Assembly (NCBI RefSeq): GCF_001592735.1
Contig: NZ_LUKE01000001.1
Location: forward strand, 248,001 to 312,000
Source: Bdellovibrio bacteriovorus
GTDB taxonomy: Bacteria > Bdellovibrionota > Bdellovibrionia > Bdellovibrionales > Bdellovibrionaceae
DNA length: 64,000 nucleotides
Direction: 5' to 3'
The notes under the pieces were generated by a model. The model made no database searches. It had not been told where the DNA came from and saw nothing but the letters and a program-made list of their open reading frames with translations. The stretch's first letter is position 1. Every line of letters starts with the position of its first letter. Below are positions 25,471-33,873 of the stretch, in pieces. Position numbers and translations under genes: made by a program.

Positions 25471-26589
25471 TTAGTTCGTACCGCGACGAGCACTTTGATT
25501 GCTGCTTCCCCCGCGACTGGCGCTGGTAATAAACGTCGTGGAGCCCAAAAGGAAATCAGGACGCGTGATTTTCAAATAGGAGGGCACGTTGTTAGCCATG
25601 TCATAAATATCGGTCATCGGAACGATTTCGCGATCTTTGAATACGTATTTCTTAGCAACGCTTGCAAGCTCCGTCTTTGAAACCTTCATTTCTTTTACAT
25701 ACAGTAGGCTTCCGAATGAATAACACTCAAGGCCCTTTGCGGTTAAAAGGATAGAGGTGCACTTTTTATCCGTGTCTGGTTCTAACGAACATGAGGGGCT
25801 TAAGTCATTTTTTCCCTGATCGTTCGTAATCACTTCAATGGGGGTCGCACCAACCCCTTCAAAGGATTTTTTCTTACCCATAAATATCCGGTGAATGAAA
25901 GAACTTTTACGACGTTCCGCTGCTATGTCCGTCAGTGAAATCGAGCACAGGTTCACCGCAAATTTATCGGCAGCTTCACGCACATTGATCGAAGCCCTAC
26001 GTGCTTTTTCTAAATCATCCACATTTAAAACAAATTTTTTATTACCGCGAACACAGGCGACTTTGCCTTCACCAGCAGCTTGAAAAGAATCACAGTCTAA
26101 TGACTCTCCGTCAGCAAGAATATCGCCATTTTCATTCATCAAAATAGCGCCGTTATAATAACTGCTTTTAGCCACGATCAACTTATGATCGGTATTATTG
26201 TCATCAAGATTGGCCACGACATCATAGGAGCGATTCGTGATAGTATTACCCGTTTTGCGATCCATAAGCTTAAAGTTTTTATCATTCGGGGCCCAGCACT
26301 CCACGTAGCCCGAAATGACGGACGCCGTGATACGACTGCATCCCAGGCGCTGCTCATCAGTGCACTTAGCACCGGGCATTTCACAGATGGCTTTTTGTTG
26401 GAATTGGAGATTCGAGAGTGTGTTGCCTCCACCGCCCGAAGCGACACCCGCAAAAGGACCTCCCTTATTGTCTAATATTCTTTCGAAGATGTTACAGAGT
26501 TGACCGCGCGGGCAATCAGCCGCCAAAGAATGCAATGGGAAACCAACAGCTAAAGTTAGTACAACAAATCGAAATAATTTGGAGATCAT
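25471..26589 (-). CDS. Exported Cys-rich hypothetical protein
   Basis: 372 residues. A signal peptide ends SLA-AD (residue 23). The mature protein has about fifteen Cys, including CPRGQLC, and mixed beta strands with short repeated blocks of the type VISGYVECWAPND and AKGLECYSFGSLLY, which suggest a propeller or repeat fold held by disulfides. I do not recognise the family. It lies 33 nt upstream of the glutaminase-like gene on the same strand, so the two may be one transcript. Confidence 0.7.
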   Translation of the reverse strand: MISKLFRFVVLTLAVGFPLHSLAADCPRGQLCNIFERILDNKGGPFAGVASGGGGNTLSNLQFQQKAICEMPGAKCTDEQRLGCSRITASVISGYVECWAPNDKNFKLMDRKTGNTITNRSYDVVANLDDNNTDHKLIVAKSSYYNGAILMNENGDILADGESLDCDSFQAAGEGKVACVRGNKKFVLNVDDLEKARRASINVREAADKFAVNLCSISLTDIAAERRKSSFIHRIFMGKKKSFEGVGATPIEVITNDQGKNDLSPSCSLEPDTDKKCTSILLTAKGLECYSFGSLLYVKEMKVSKTELASVAKKYVFKDREIVPMTDIYDMANNVPSYLKITRPDFLLGSTTFITSASRGGSSNQSARRGTN

Positions 26590-26718
26590 GTATTTAATTA
26601 AGCCACAAATTCGTTCAAATTGAGCTAATTTTTAATTCAAGCCAGCCTTTGGACAGCTTAAATTCTTATTGGTTTTTTTTAATGTCTCACCTTGAGAATA
26701 TCTCCTAGATCAGGCACT

Positions 26719-27126
26719 TTAAGGTTTCTTTTGCCGGTCTTCAATTCGCCCGGCAAGCTCGCGAATCTGCTTTTGTAATTCAGGACTCAGGGTCTGTAAA
26801 AATTTTTGCGGATCTTTTTGCGCGTTGGCCAGGGCTTCTTTCAAAGCCGCCGAATCATTTCCCTTCACCTCACCTAAGACCTGAGAAGCCAGCTTATAGA
26901 TGGCTTCTTGGTCCATCTTATTCCCGCCCGTCACATCCTGTACTTGGGCCGCCGCCTCTTTCGCTTCGGGCGTGGTAATCATCTGCTGGCGTTGGGTGGC
27001 GTTTATCAGGTCTTTTTGAGTTTTTTCTACAGCCTTGGTGTATTCCGCCATTTCATCGTCGGCTAGGGAGATGTTGGTGGAAAAAGTGATACCAAGAGCT
27101 AAAAGAAAATAAAGAAGTTTGTTCAT
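26719..27126 (-). CDS. Small exported helical protein
   Basis: 135 residues with a signal peptide ending SLA-DD (residue 22). The rest is charged, Gln/Lys/Ala-rich and predicted helical with heptad-like spacing; there are no Cys and no catalytic motif. Unknown family. It stands alone, with 129 and 159 nt gaps on either side. Confidence 0.65.
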   Translation of the reverse strand: MNKLLYFLLALGITFSTNISLADDEMAEYTKAVEKTQKDLINATQRQQMITTPEAKEAAAQVQDVTGGNKMDQEAIYKLASQVLGEVKGNDSAALKEALANAQKDPQKFLQTLSPELQKQIRELAGRIEDRQKKP

Positions 27127-27285
27127 GGATTTATTGTCCCAACATACCCTGGTTTGGTCTATTTCTGAATAAAGATTTCCTAAACTGAAACAAAGATCGG
27201 GGTGGCCGAAGGCCTTCTTGACTTCATTTCCAGGCCTCTGTTATTCCCATTCCACAATTCTTAAAGCATTTGTTCCGGAGGGGTT

Positions 27286-27843
27286 ATGAAGCTTTTTTGG
27301 GGTCTATTATTTCTTGGGTTTTCATTTGTTTCTGGAACCGCCCTAGCCCAAGTTCCAGGATGCTTAACTAACAATCCGCATTCATTCGCCTGCCAACAAG
27401 GAACCTTCTTTGGACGTATTTTTCCCTTAGTCCCGGCGTCTTCTAAAGCCCTTACTGGTAACTGGCGAGCTTTCGTGTACGCTCCGGCGCCAAGACAAGC
27501 CGCCCTTTTCCGGCCCCGCTTTTCACCCCGCAATCCTCGCATTCCGACCGGAATCGTCAATAGCGATAACAGCTTAGTGGGTTCTTTATTTTGGCCAGGT
27601 ACGAAGGGTTTGCGTTTTCCAAACTTCCGCGTGGCGGGAAATAACTTGCAACAAATTGGCGACGTTCGGCTTTCTGACCAAATGACCGCACAGGTCCCGT
27701 TCTTTAATCCACGTGAAGGCACTCGCGAGCTTTTTATTTGCCGCGTGTTTGTACGCAATCGCACGGAACATCTTTTGTGTCAGTGGTTACGCAATAGCAG
27801 CCAAGGTTTTACCATGATGGGTTATTTCGGTTTCATCCGCTAA
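27286..27843 (+). CDS. Exported basic hypothetical protein
   Basis: 185 residues from an ATG with GGAGGGG 6 nt upstream. A signal peptide ends ALA-QV (residue 21). The mature protein is rich in Arg, Pro and Phe with four Cys (CLTNNPHSFAC, ICRVF, LLCQW) and looks like a small beta-rich disulfide-bonded domain. Unknown family. It ends on the first codons of the convergent ankyrin gene's stop (4-nt overlap). Confidence 0.65.
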   Translation: MKLFWGLLFLGFSFVSGTALAQVPGCLTNNPHSFACQQGTFFGRIFPLVPASSKALTGNWRAFVYAPAPRQAALFRPRFSPRNPRIPTGIVNSDNSLVGSLFWPGTKGLRFPNFRVAGNNLQQIGDVRLSDQMTAQVPFFNPREGTRELFICRVFVRNRTEHLLCQWLRNSSQGFTMMGYFGFIR

Positions 27844-28271
27844 GACTTTCGTTTCATCCCGCGGATGGTGACCTTAAAAGGGTCTTTCCACTCGCGAGTC
27901 CCTTCAGGCAAAAGATCCAAGACACTTCTGCGCCCAAAAAGCTGAGCAAAGTCCATCACCGTCAAGTCGCGGTGATTTTTTAGCGACGTATCAGCGCCTG
28001 AACGCAAAAGCACACGAACCACCTCTGTATGCCCTTTAAAAGCCGCACGCATTAAAACCGAAGTGCCCGAAAGGTCCACCGTATCTACGTCAGCCCCTTG
28101 AGATAAAAGATATTCTGTCGCCGTGGAATGTCCGTTGTACGCGGAAAGCATTAAAAGAGAATGCCCGCGATGATTTCGCGCTTCGATATCTCCACCACCA
28201 CTTAGATAGTTTGAAAGCTTCGATATGTTGCCATAACGAGCGTCTTCAAAAACCGCTTCCCAAGGTGCCAC
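27840..28271 (-). CDS. Ankyrin-repeat protein
   Basis: 143 residues. Three to four ankyrin repeats are visible, each with the TPLH-like turn replaced by HSLLMLSAYNGH, TSVLMRAAFKGH and LTVMDFAQLFGR, and with the hairpin ends GADVDTVD and GADTSLKN. It has no signal peptide, so it is cytoplasmic and probably binds another protein. The partner is not evident from neighbours. Confidence 0.85.
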   Translation of the reverse strand: MAPWEAVFEDARYGNISKLSNYLSGGGDIEARNHRGHSLLMLSAYNGHSTATEYLLSQGADVDTVDLSGTSVLMRAAFKGHTEVVRVLLRSGADTSLKNHRDLTVMDFAQLFGRRSVLDLLPEGTREWKDPFKVTIRGMKRKS

Positions 28272-28368
28272 GTGCCTTCTCCTGCTTTTTGTATCGTAAG
28301 CATAAGAAAGCAGACGCCGCGGATGGCATTTGCATTTGTGTAATTTGTTAAAATAAAGGAGCGAGGAC

Positions 28369-28818
28369 TTATCGGCCTTTATTTTTTGGCAGCTTCGAAG
28401 TGGTGGGCCCCTCTTCGCCCTCTTTCATAAAGTCGCGGGAAAATTTCATTTCTTTTTTCAAAGACTCACGTTGATCTTTCGGCAGATCTTTTAAGGCTTC
28501 AGCAAATTCCTTAGGGTGAGAGTCTTCGACGGCCACCAGATAATCTGGAAGCTCGCCATGCGCGTCGGTTTTTAGCATAAGCATGGTCGCAGTTAAAAGG
28601 CTGCGGATTTCTTCAGAAAGATTTTTTTTGTCTGCAGAAAGCTTTTCATTCACTTGCGCCAAGTAGTCATTGTACTGGTCGTAACCTTTGGCCTCGTCTT
28701 CTTCGTAAACCTTGGTCATCTTTTCAACGTCGGCACAAATGGCGCAAGTGCCAGACACGGCGGCTTGAGCCGTCAGAGACAAAGACAAAAATGTTGCGAT
28801 GATAAGAGCTGATTTCAT
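28369..28818 (-). CDS. Small exported protein with CxxC
   Basis: 149 residues from the ATG at 28818, which overlaps the previous stop as TAATG and has GGGGGTGG upstream. A signal peptide ends AQA-AV (residue 19) and is followed by CAIC. The rest is acidic and helical. Unknown family. The overlap shows it is co-translated with the gene at 28818-29468, so the two products probably work together in the periplasm or outside. Confidence 0.65.
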   Translation of the reverse strand: MKSALIIATFLSLSLTAQAAVSGTCAICADVEKMTKVYEEDEAKGYDQYNDYLAQVNEKLSADKKNLSEEIRSLLTATMLMLKTDAHGELPDYLVAVEDSHPKEFAEALKDLPKDQRESLKKEMKFSRDFMKEGEEGPTTSKLPKNKGR

Positions 28819-29468
28819 TAATCCACCCCCGACTGTTGTTTCTTCTTCACGCGGATTGGTTTGTAACCCACGCTCGGGCAACTCCCGATAGGTCCTTGAG
28901 AGATTTTATCAAAGTCTGGATAATAACACCCCGTCAAAATGCGTCGACCCGCATTATACACGTTTGCCGGCGTACTTGTGGACATAAAGTGATGATACAT
29001 TCCATCATCCCCCACAACTTCGCTGTGCCCGTGAATATCCCCCTTCGAAGCGGAATAACCACGACGAAGAACGCCCTTATAAATACGCACCGCTCCCGGA
29101 GTTTCGCATTTAGAATTATCTAAAACAAAGCCCACTTTCAAGAGATCTGAGCCCCCATCTTTGGCCGATATTTGGGACATATGGGATTTCACGCACTCCC
29201 GATTTTTTCCCATGGCATCGGCGATAATAAATTTGACCGAACGGTAGCAATAGTTTTTTCCGGCAGAATAACCCACACCCGCGCTGGCACTTTTTGCCAT
29301 ACGCATGCCGATATCATTAGGTGGTACAAATCGCGAAGGAGATTGCAGGGCGTCGCCCGTGGATTGAGACTCTCCGTCAATATTCACCCGGCGCGTGAAA
29401 GCGTCAGAAGTTTGAAGGCCGGCAACCAGAATAAGACCCAACAGTGAAAACAGTTTAAGTGCTCGCAT
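28818..29468 (-). CDS. Exported hypothetical protein, possibly NlpC/P60-like
   Basis: 216 residues with a signal peptide ending SDA-FT (residue 23). AGKNYCYRSVKFIIADAM with Cys74 and GDIHGHSEVVGDDGMYHHF with His148 have the order and spacing of an NlpC/P60 or CHAP amidase (Cys on a helix, His starting a strand). Three further Cys could form disulfides. If real it would cut peptidoglycan peptides; identity to known families is too low to be sure by eye. First gene of a pair with the CxxC protein. Confidence 0.55.
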   Translation of the reverse strand: MRALKLFSLLGLILVAGLQTSDAFTRRVNIDGESQSTGDALQSPSRFVPPNDIGMRMAKSASAGVGYSAGKNYCYRSVKFIIADAMGKNRECVKSHMSQISAKDGGSDLLKVGFVLDNSKCETPGAVRIYKGVLRRGYSASKGDIHGHSEVVGDDGMYHHFMSTSTPANVYNAGRRILTGCYYPDFDKISQGPIGSCPSVGYKPIRVKKKQQSGVD

Positions 29469-29613
29469 ATATAAAGTGTACGTGGTCGAGACAACACCCT
29501 GTCCAGCTTCAATTCTTCGAACCTAGACAAAAGTGCTTATTGATTTACGACGCTCCGGAAATCTTTGAAGTCCCCCAGAAGCAGCGTAGGATTTTTTAAA
29601 TAAAGGTGGTTCC

Positions 29614-30114
29614 ATGAAAAAGTCTTTCGTGATCGGTTTGATGTTGTTAACAACGAGTTTTGCCCAAGCCGACATTAAAATTGCAATCGTCGACATGCAA
29701 AAAGTTGTTCAATCTTCATCTGCGGGTAAAAAAGCCAAAGCAACGCTAGAAGAAGAATTCAATAAAAAGAAAAAAGAATTAGAAAAAAAAGAAGCCGAAC
29801 TTAAAAAAATGAACGATGACATCGAAAAGAAAAAAGCCGTGATGTCCGAAGATGCTTTGCAAAAGCGTCATCAAGAATTCCAAGGCGAAATGATGAAGTA
29901 CCGTGAGTTGGTCAATAAAAGCCAAGGTGAAATTCAAAAACGCCAAAGTGAACTCGCTGCCCCCATCATGGAAAAAATCAGCAAGGTTTTAGATCGCATG
30001 ATGAAAGAAAAGGCTTATGATTTGATTTTAGAAAATAATCCTGGGATCTTGCGTTCTGTCAGCAGCATGAATATTTCAGATGAAGTTTTAAAAGAAATTG
30101 AAAAAGAAAAGTAA
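29614..30114 (+). CDS. OmpH/Skp-family periplasmic chaperone
   Basis: 166 residues. A signal peptide ends AQA-DI (residue 19). KIAIVDMQKVVQSSSAGKKAKATLEEEF is the typical N-terminal strand and helix, then a long Lys/Glu coiled coil (about 40-115) forms the family's tentacle and a C-terminal strand closes the body. Skp trimers hold unfolded outer-membrane proteins in the periplasm. It is not beside bamA or lpxD here, so it may be a second copy or a dispersed one. Confidence 0.85.
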   Translation: MKKSFVIGLMLLTTSFAQADIKIAIVDMQKVVQSSSAGKKAKATLEEEFNKKKKELEKKEAELKKMNDDIEKKKAVMSEDALQKRHQEFQGEMMKYRELVNKSQGEIQKRQSELAAPIMEKISKVLDRMMKEKAYDLILENNPGILRSVSSMNISDEVLKEIEKEK

Positions 30115-30132
30115 GAGCTGATTTGAGGGAAA

Positions 30133-30149
30133 GCGCTCCTAAAGAGCGC
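30133..30149. terminator. Hairpin between convergent genes
   Basis: GCGCTC-N5-GAGCGC, a 6-bp GC-rich stem overlapping the stop of the minus-strand gene. Neither side has a clear T run, so termination is possible but weakly supported. Confidence 0.35.
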
Positions 30150-31815
30150 ATCCCATTCGTTTTTCATTAAGGCTTGGTTGTAATTTAGAAAACATTCCTG
30201 ACTTTTCCTGAGGGTTGAGCCAATAAGAAGCTCGGTAAGAATCCTCCACCAATTCCATAAATTTCGTCTGCACGGGGAATTCATTCCAGTTGGTGCACAT
30301 CACCGCGCCTGCAGAATTTAGGGCCTGACTGATAGAGCTGTGGGGATTTCCTAAGTTATAAAGATATGACCACAGCGAAGTTTGATCCCGCGAATCTTCT
30401 TTATTGTTGATTTCTGACCAATCCCGATCAAAACCAAAAAGTCTTTTAGCAATCCCTTGAGCAAAAACACTCTCCGCACCTTGGCGGGTGATGTATAAAA
30501 CATTCTGACAACCCGCCGCCTTTAAGACTTGCACCGGATGTAAATCAGACCACCCCCCAGCCGAAACAAACTCCTTACCGGCTTCAGTGGTAAATTCGCG
30601 TAACGGTGATAAACCGGGTTCAGCCGGAGATAATGCAAGCACCTGTCTCCAGGTCGTTGAACCCAAAGAAACAAAACGACGGCTTTTTTCGTCGTTCATA
30701 TTTAAAGCATCTTCGATTCCTTGCAGATCTTCAGCATCGCCCCAATATCCAAAGCGCACGTCATCGGGGTTGGTGACGTAAAATTTCGCCCCAAACTGAG
30801 GACTTAATTGGCGATGATAATCCAACTGTGCTTCACGAAATTCCGAAACCGCAACACCCGTTAAGATCGCCGTTGTTGGATAGACCTGGAACTGGGATCC
30901 GATGCGTTGTTCCTCGTAACCTTCTTTTGGACCGCGGGAGAATTCTTCACGGAAAAGTTCACTAAAATGGGCCGCGCATTTAGGATTTTTTTGCACGATC
31001 TGTGTCCAAGAAAGACCCATGGAATCTTTTTGGCAGGAATCAAAAAACTTCTGCCAGTTTTTCACTTGCGCCCCGCTGCCGCTGTTTAATGCGTAAAACC
31101 CCGCTATCGAACCAAATGTTTTAGCTGCTTGATCAAAATTCACGATCCCTGCACGGAAAAATAAATTAGGCGATTGCGCATTAAAACTTCCGAAAGTTTG
31201 CACTGAATCCATCAGTTCCCTAATATAGAACTGCGAAGTTTTAACATCGTTCTTTTGCAAGGCAATAAAAAGAGGCCTTAAAGAATTCACATCAAACAAC
31301 CCCAACTGCACGGCATGATTGATCACGCTTCGGGCTTGTTGAAACTGTTTCGCCGAAACCAAAGATAAGGCGTTATTTAAAACGTCCCCTTCTTTTAAGT
31401 TTTTGGCCATGCCAAAGAGAGTTTTAAAATCATTCCAGGAATCCGTGCGTTGAACCTCGCCAAAAAATCCCACCATGCTTTTCAAAAGCAAAGAGGCTCT
31501 TTCTTTTTGTACCTGAATATTTTGGCCCCGCACCATCGGGTGAGACGCCATAGATTCTAATAAGAACATTGAAATCGTCGCGGAACTTCCCCCCGCCATG
31601 GCGTTTGGTAATCCCAGTTGCTCCACACTGCGAGCCAAAGCTCCCCAATGGGCTGGTTGGGCTTCGCCATTACCTCGCAAGGCGATACAGTAACCCGCAT
31701 TAGTGGAGGCGGGGTTGCGTTTATCTTGATTTGGTTGAGTTAGTGGAAAAAAGAAATTCCAGACAAAAAATCCGGCCACCAAAAAAAGTGCTAAAAACAG
31801 TCCCTGTTTTTTCAT
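30139..31815 (-). CDS. Patatin-like protein with N-terminal membrane anchor
   Basis: 558 residues. A hydrophobic segment at 5-24 is a signal anchor or uncleaved signal. ALRGNGEAQPAHWGAL (45-60) is in the place of the patatin oxyanion loop and AGGSSATISMF holds the elbow Ser78 (G-x-S-x-A, not G-x-S-x-G). SAGGWSDLHPVQVLKAAGC in the second half would supply the catalytic Asp. The loop and elbow deviate from the cytoplasmic patatin at 10906, and a helical insertion of about 250 residues separates the two halves. Likely a periplasmic lipase-like protein; activity is uncertain. Confidence 0.6.
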   Translation of the reverse strand: MKKQGLFLALFLVAGFFVWNFFFPLTQPNQDKRNPASTNAGYCIALRGNGEAQPAHWGALARSVEQLGLPNAMAGGSSATISMFLLESMASHPMVRGQNIQVQKERASLLLKSMVGFFGEVQRTDSWNDFKTLFGMAKNLKEGDVLNNALSLVSAKQFQQARSVINHAVQLGLFDVNSLRPLFIALQKNDVKTSQFYIRELMDSVQTFGSFNAQSPNLFFRAGIVNFDQAAKTFGSIAGFYALNSGSGAQVKNWQKFFDSCQKDSMGLSWTQIVQKNPKCAAHFSELFREEFSRGPKEGYEEQRIGSQFQVYPTTAILTGVAVSEFREAQLDYHRQLSPQFGAKFYVTNPDDVRFGYWGDAEDLQGIEDALNMNDEKSRRFVSLGSTTWRQVLALSPAEPGLSPLREFTTEAGKEFVSAGGWSDLHPVQVLKAAGCQNVLYITRQGAESVFAQGIAKRLFGFDRDWSEINNKEDSRDQTSLWSYLYNLGNPHSSISQALNSAGAVMCTNWNEFPVQTKFMELVEDSYRASYWLNPQEKSGMFSKLQPSLNEKRMGCAL

Positions 31816-31946
31816 GCGTTTTCACCTCATGTGATAGGCCCTATTGCACCTTGCCTTGCCGCGAAGTTCAACCGCTATTTTGACATGGCAGGATGAGGTC
31901 CGAAAATGGCCAGATTTTCATATTCACCTGGGGTATAGTCGTTTCC

Positions 31947-33380
31947 ATGAAGCAGGACGACATTTTTTACCAAGCCATGCTCGCGCGCGATCCGCGCTTT
32001 GACGGTAAATTCTTCGTGGGAGTTAAAACCACCGGAATTTATTGTCGTCCTATTTGTCCTGCAAAACCCAGACGCGAAAACGTCGAATTCTTTTCATCCC
32101 CGTTTGAAGCCGAACGTTCTGGATATCGACCTTGTCTGCGCTGCCGTCCCGAAAGTGCTCCGCGATCTCCCGCTTGGATTGGCACTTCGGCAGTGGTGCA
32201 AAGAGCACTTAAGGTTTTACATGCGCAAGAAAGTTTAGACTTTAACGAAGATGATTTTGCTAATCAATTTGGGGTGACAGCTCGACACTTGCGTCGTCTG
32301 TTTATTAAAGAAATCGGCAAAACCCCCAAGCAGCTTTCCTTTGAAAATCGCTTGAATTTAAGCCGCAAATTGATTTCGGAAACTTCACTTCCTATTTCTG
32401 AGGCTGCTTTGGCCGCGGGATTTAAATCCATTCGCCGATTCAACGCCGCCTTTAAGGATCGCTTTAAAAAAAGTCCTCGTGACATTCGCCGCAGTAAAAT
32501 TTCTAAAACTGAAAATCTGCGTCTTAGCCTGTCTTACCGCCCCCCGTTTGATTTTGCCGGTCTGCTAAAAACCTATAAAAATCATCGCATGGGGCATTTA
32601 GAGTGGTTCACGGATGACACCATGTTTCGCGTGGTTCACCACAATGGCCAGGTGGGCACGGTCTGCATCAAAGACCACGCGGATTCCAGCTGTTTGATGG
32701 TGGAAATTGAATTTCCGGACAGCTCGGCCGTGATTTTTATCTTATCCAAAATCCGAGCGATGTTTGATTTAGATTCTGATCCCGTCATTGTGGCTAATGC
32801 CTTAGAAAAAGATCCGGATTTAAAAAAGATTTTAAAAAAATACCCCGGCATTCGTTTGCCCTCCGGCTGGGATGGTTTTGAAGTGGCGATAGCTTCTATC
32901 CTGGGACAATTAGTCAGCGTGGAGCGCGGTCGCGCCTTGGTTCACGATTTAATCGAGATGATTGGCACCGATTCAGGATTAACAAATGAACTGGGGCCCA
33001 TAAAACTTTTCCCCACACCAAAACAGATCGTGGACGCGGATTTAGAAAAATTAAAAACCACACGTACCCGCAAGCAAACCTTAAAAGATTTCTCGAAGGC
33101 TCTGATAGACGGAAAAATATCTTTAGAGCCCACCCAAGACGTGGATGCATTCATAAAACAAGTTCTTAAAATTCGGGGGATCGGTCCGTGGACGGCAAAC
33201 TATATGGCTCTTAAAGTTTTGCGCAGCACAGATACTTTTCCCGGAACGGATTTAATCTTGGCCCGCGCCTTAGACAATCATCACCCCGAACTTTTAAATC
33301 GGGTGCGCCCTTGGCGCGGATATGCGGCGGCTTTGTTTTGGCGTGGCTATACCGGAACTGTGGCAAAGAAAGGAAAATAA
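31947..33380 (+). CDS. Ada-type regulator fused to AlkA DNA glycosylase
   Basis: About 477 residues from the ATG at 31947; an upstream in-frame codon at 31893 is less likely. The N-terminal Ada zinc domain has Cys33, Cys37, Cys63 and Cys66; the first accepts methyl from DNA phosphotriesters in Ada. An AraC-type helix-turn-helix pair follows (about 85-185), then AlkA N-terminal (about 195-305) and HhH-GPD domains, with LKIRGIGPWTANYMALKVL as the hairpin and the probable catalytic Asp435 in FPGTDLIL. It would sense methylation, activate transcription and excise alkylated bases. The Ogt gene follows 1 nt after its stop. Confidence 0.9.
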   Translation: MKQDDIFYQAMLARDPRFDGKFFVGVKTTGIYCRPICPAKPRRENVEFFSSPFEAERSGYRPCLRCRPESAPRSPAWIGTSAVVQRALKVLHAQESLDFNEDDFANQFGVTARHLRRLFIKEIGKTPKQLSFENRLNLSRKLISETSLPISEAALAAGFKSIRRFNAAFKDRFKKSPRDIRRSKISKTENLRLSLSYRPPFDFAGLLKTYKNHRMGHLEWFTDDTMFRVVHHNGQVGTVCIKDHADSSCLMVEIEFPDSSAVIFILSKIRAMFDLDSDPVIVANALEKDPDLKKILKKYPGIRLPSGWDGFEVAIASILGQLVSVERGRALVHDLIEMIGTDSGLTNELGPIKLFPTPKQIVDADLEKLKTTRTRKQTLKDFSKALIDGKISLEPTQDVDAFIKQVLKIRGIGPWTANYMALKVLRSTDTFPGTDLILARALDNHHPELLNRVRPWRGYAAALFWRGYTGTVAKKGK

Positions 33381-33381
33381 A

Positions 33382-33873
33382 ATGTCTTTAGCACAAATCC
33401 AATTTTCGACCCCTTTTGGGCCCATGTTTGCGGTGGCCTCTGAGAATGGTTTACGCAGTCTTTATTCTTTTGAAAAAGAAATTCCCGCCCCGAACGCCGG
33501 ATCGGCACAGGCAAAAATTCTTTCGCAGCTCGTGGATCAGATGGAACAATACTTCTCCGGAAATCTCACACAGTTTGAGGTGCCGCTAGATCCTGTGGGG
33601 ACGGAATTTCAAAAGAAAGTGTGGCGGCAGCTTTCACTGATTCCTTATGGCCAAACAATCTCATATCTGCAGCTTGCAAAAAATATCGGCAACTTGAAAG
33701 CATCACGCGCCGTGGGCAGTGCGAACGGTAAAAATCCTTTATGGGTCGTGGTGCCTTGCCATCGCGTGATCACCTCCAGCGGCGCCTTAGGGGGCTATGC
33801 CGGAGGCTTACATATGAAAAGTTTTTTGTTAGATTTAGAAAATGCTAGTCTTTCGAAAAATGCCAAATTCTAA
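33382..33873 (+). CDS. ogt: Methylated-DNA--protein-cysteine methyltransferase
   Basis: About 163 residues from the ATG at 33382, which follows the previous stop by 1 nt and has AAAGGAAA upstream. The active site PCHRV has the acceptor Cys126, preceded by the DNA-binding block ASRAVGSANGKNPL (recognition helix with the finger Arg) and followed by GALGGYAGG. It repairs O6-methylguanine in a single-use reaction. It completes, as a separate protein, the domain set of E. coli Ada. Its 3' end overlaps a convergent methyltransferase gene by 29 nt. Confidence 0.92.
   Translation: MSLAQIQFSTPFGPMFAVASENGLRSLYSFEKEIPAPNAGSAQAKILSQLVDQMEQYFSGNLTQFEVPLDPVGTEFQKKVWRQLSLIPYGQTISYLQLAKNIGNLKASRAVGSANGKNPLWVVVPCHRVITSSGALGGYAGGLHMKSFLLDLENASLSKNAKF

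Noticed and set aside
27261-27764. Long open frame (167 codons) on the minus strand opposite the exported basic protein
   Set aside because: The plus-strand gene has a strong ribosome site and a signal peptide; the antisense reading is Arg/Lys/Pro-rich with no ribosome site, as expected of a shadow frame.
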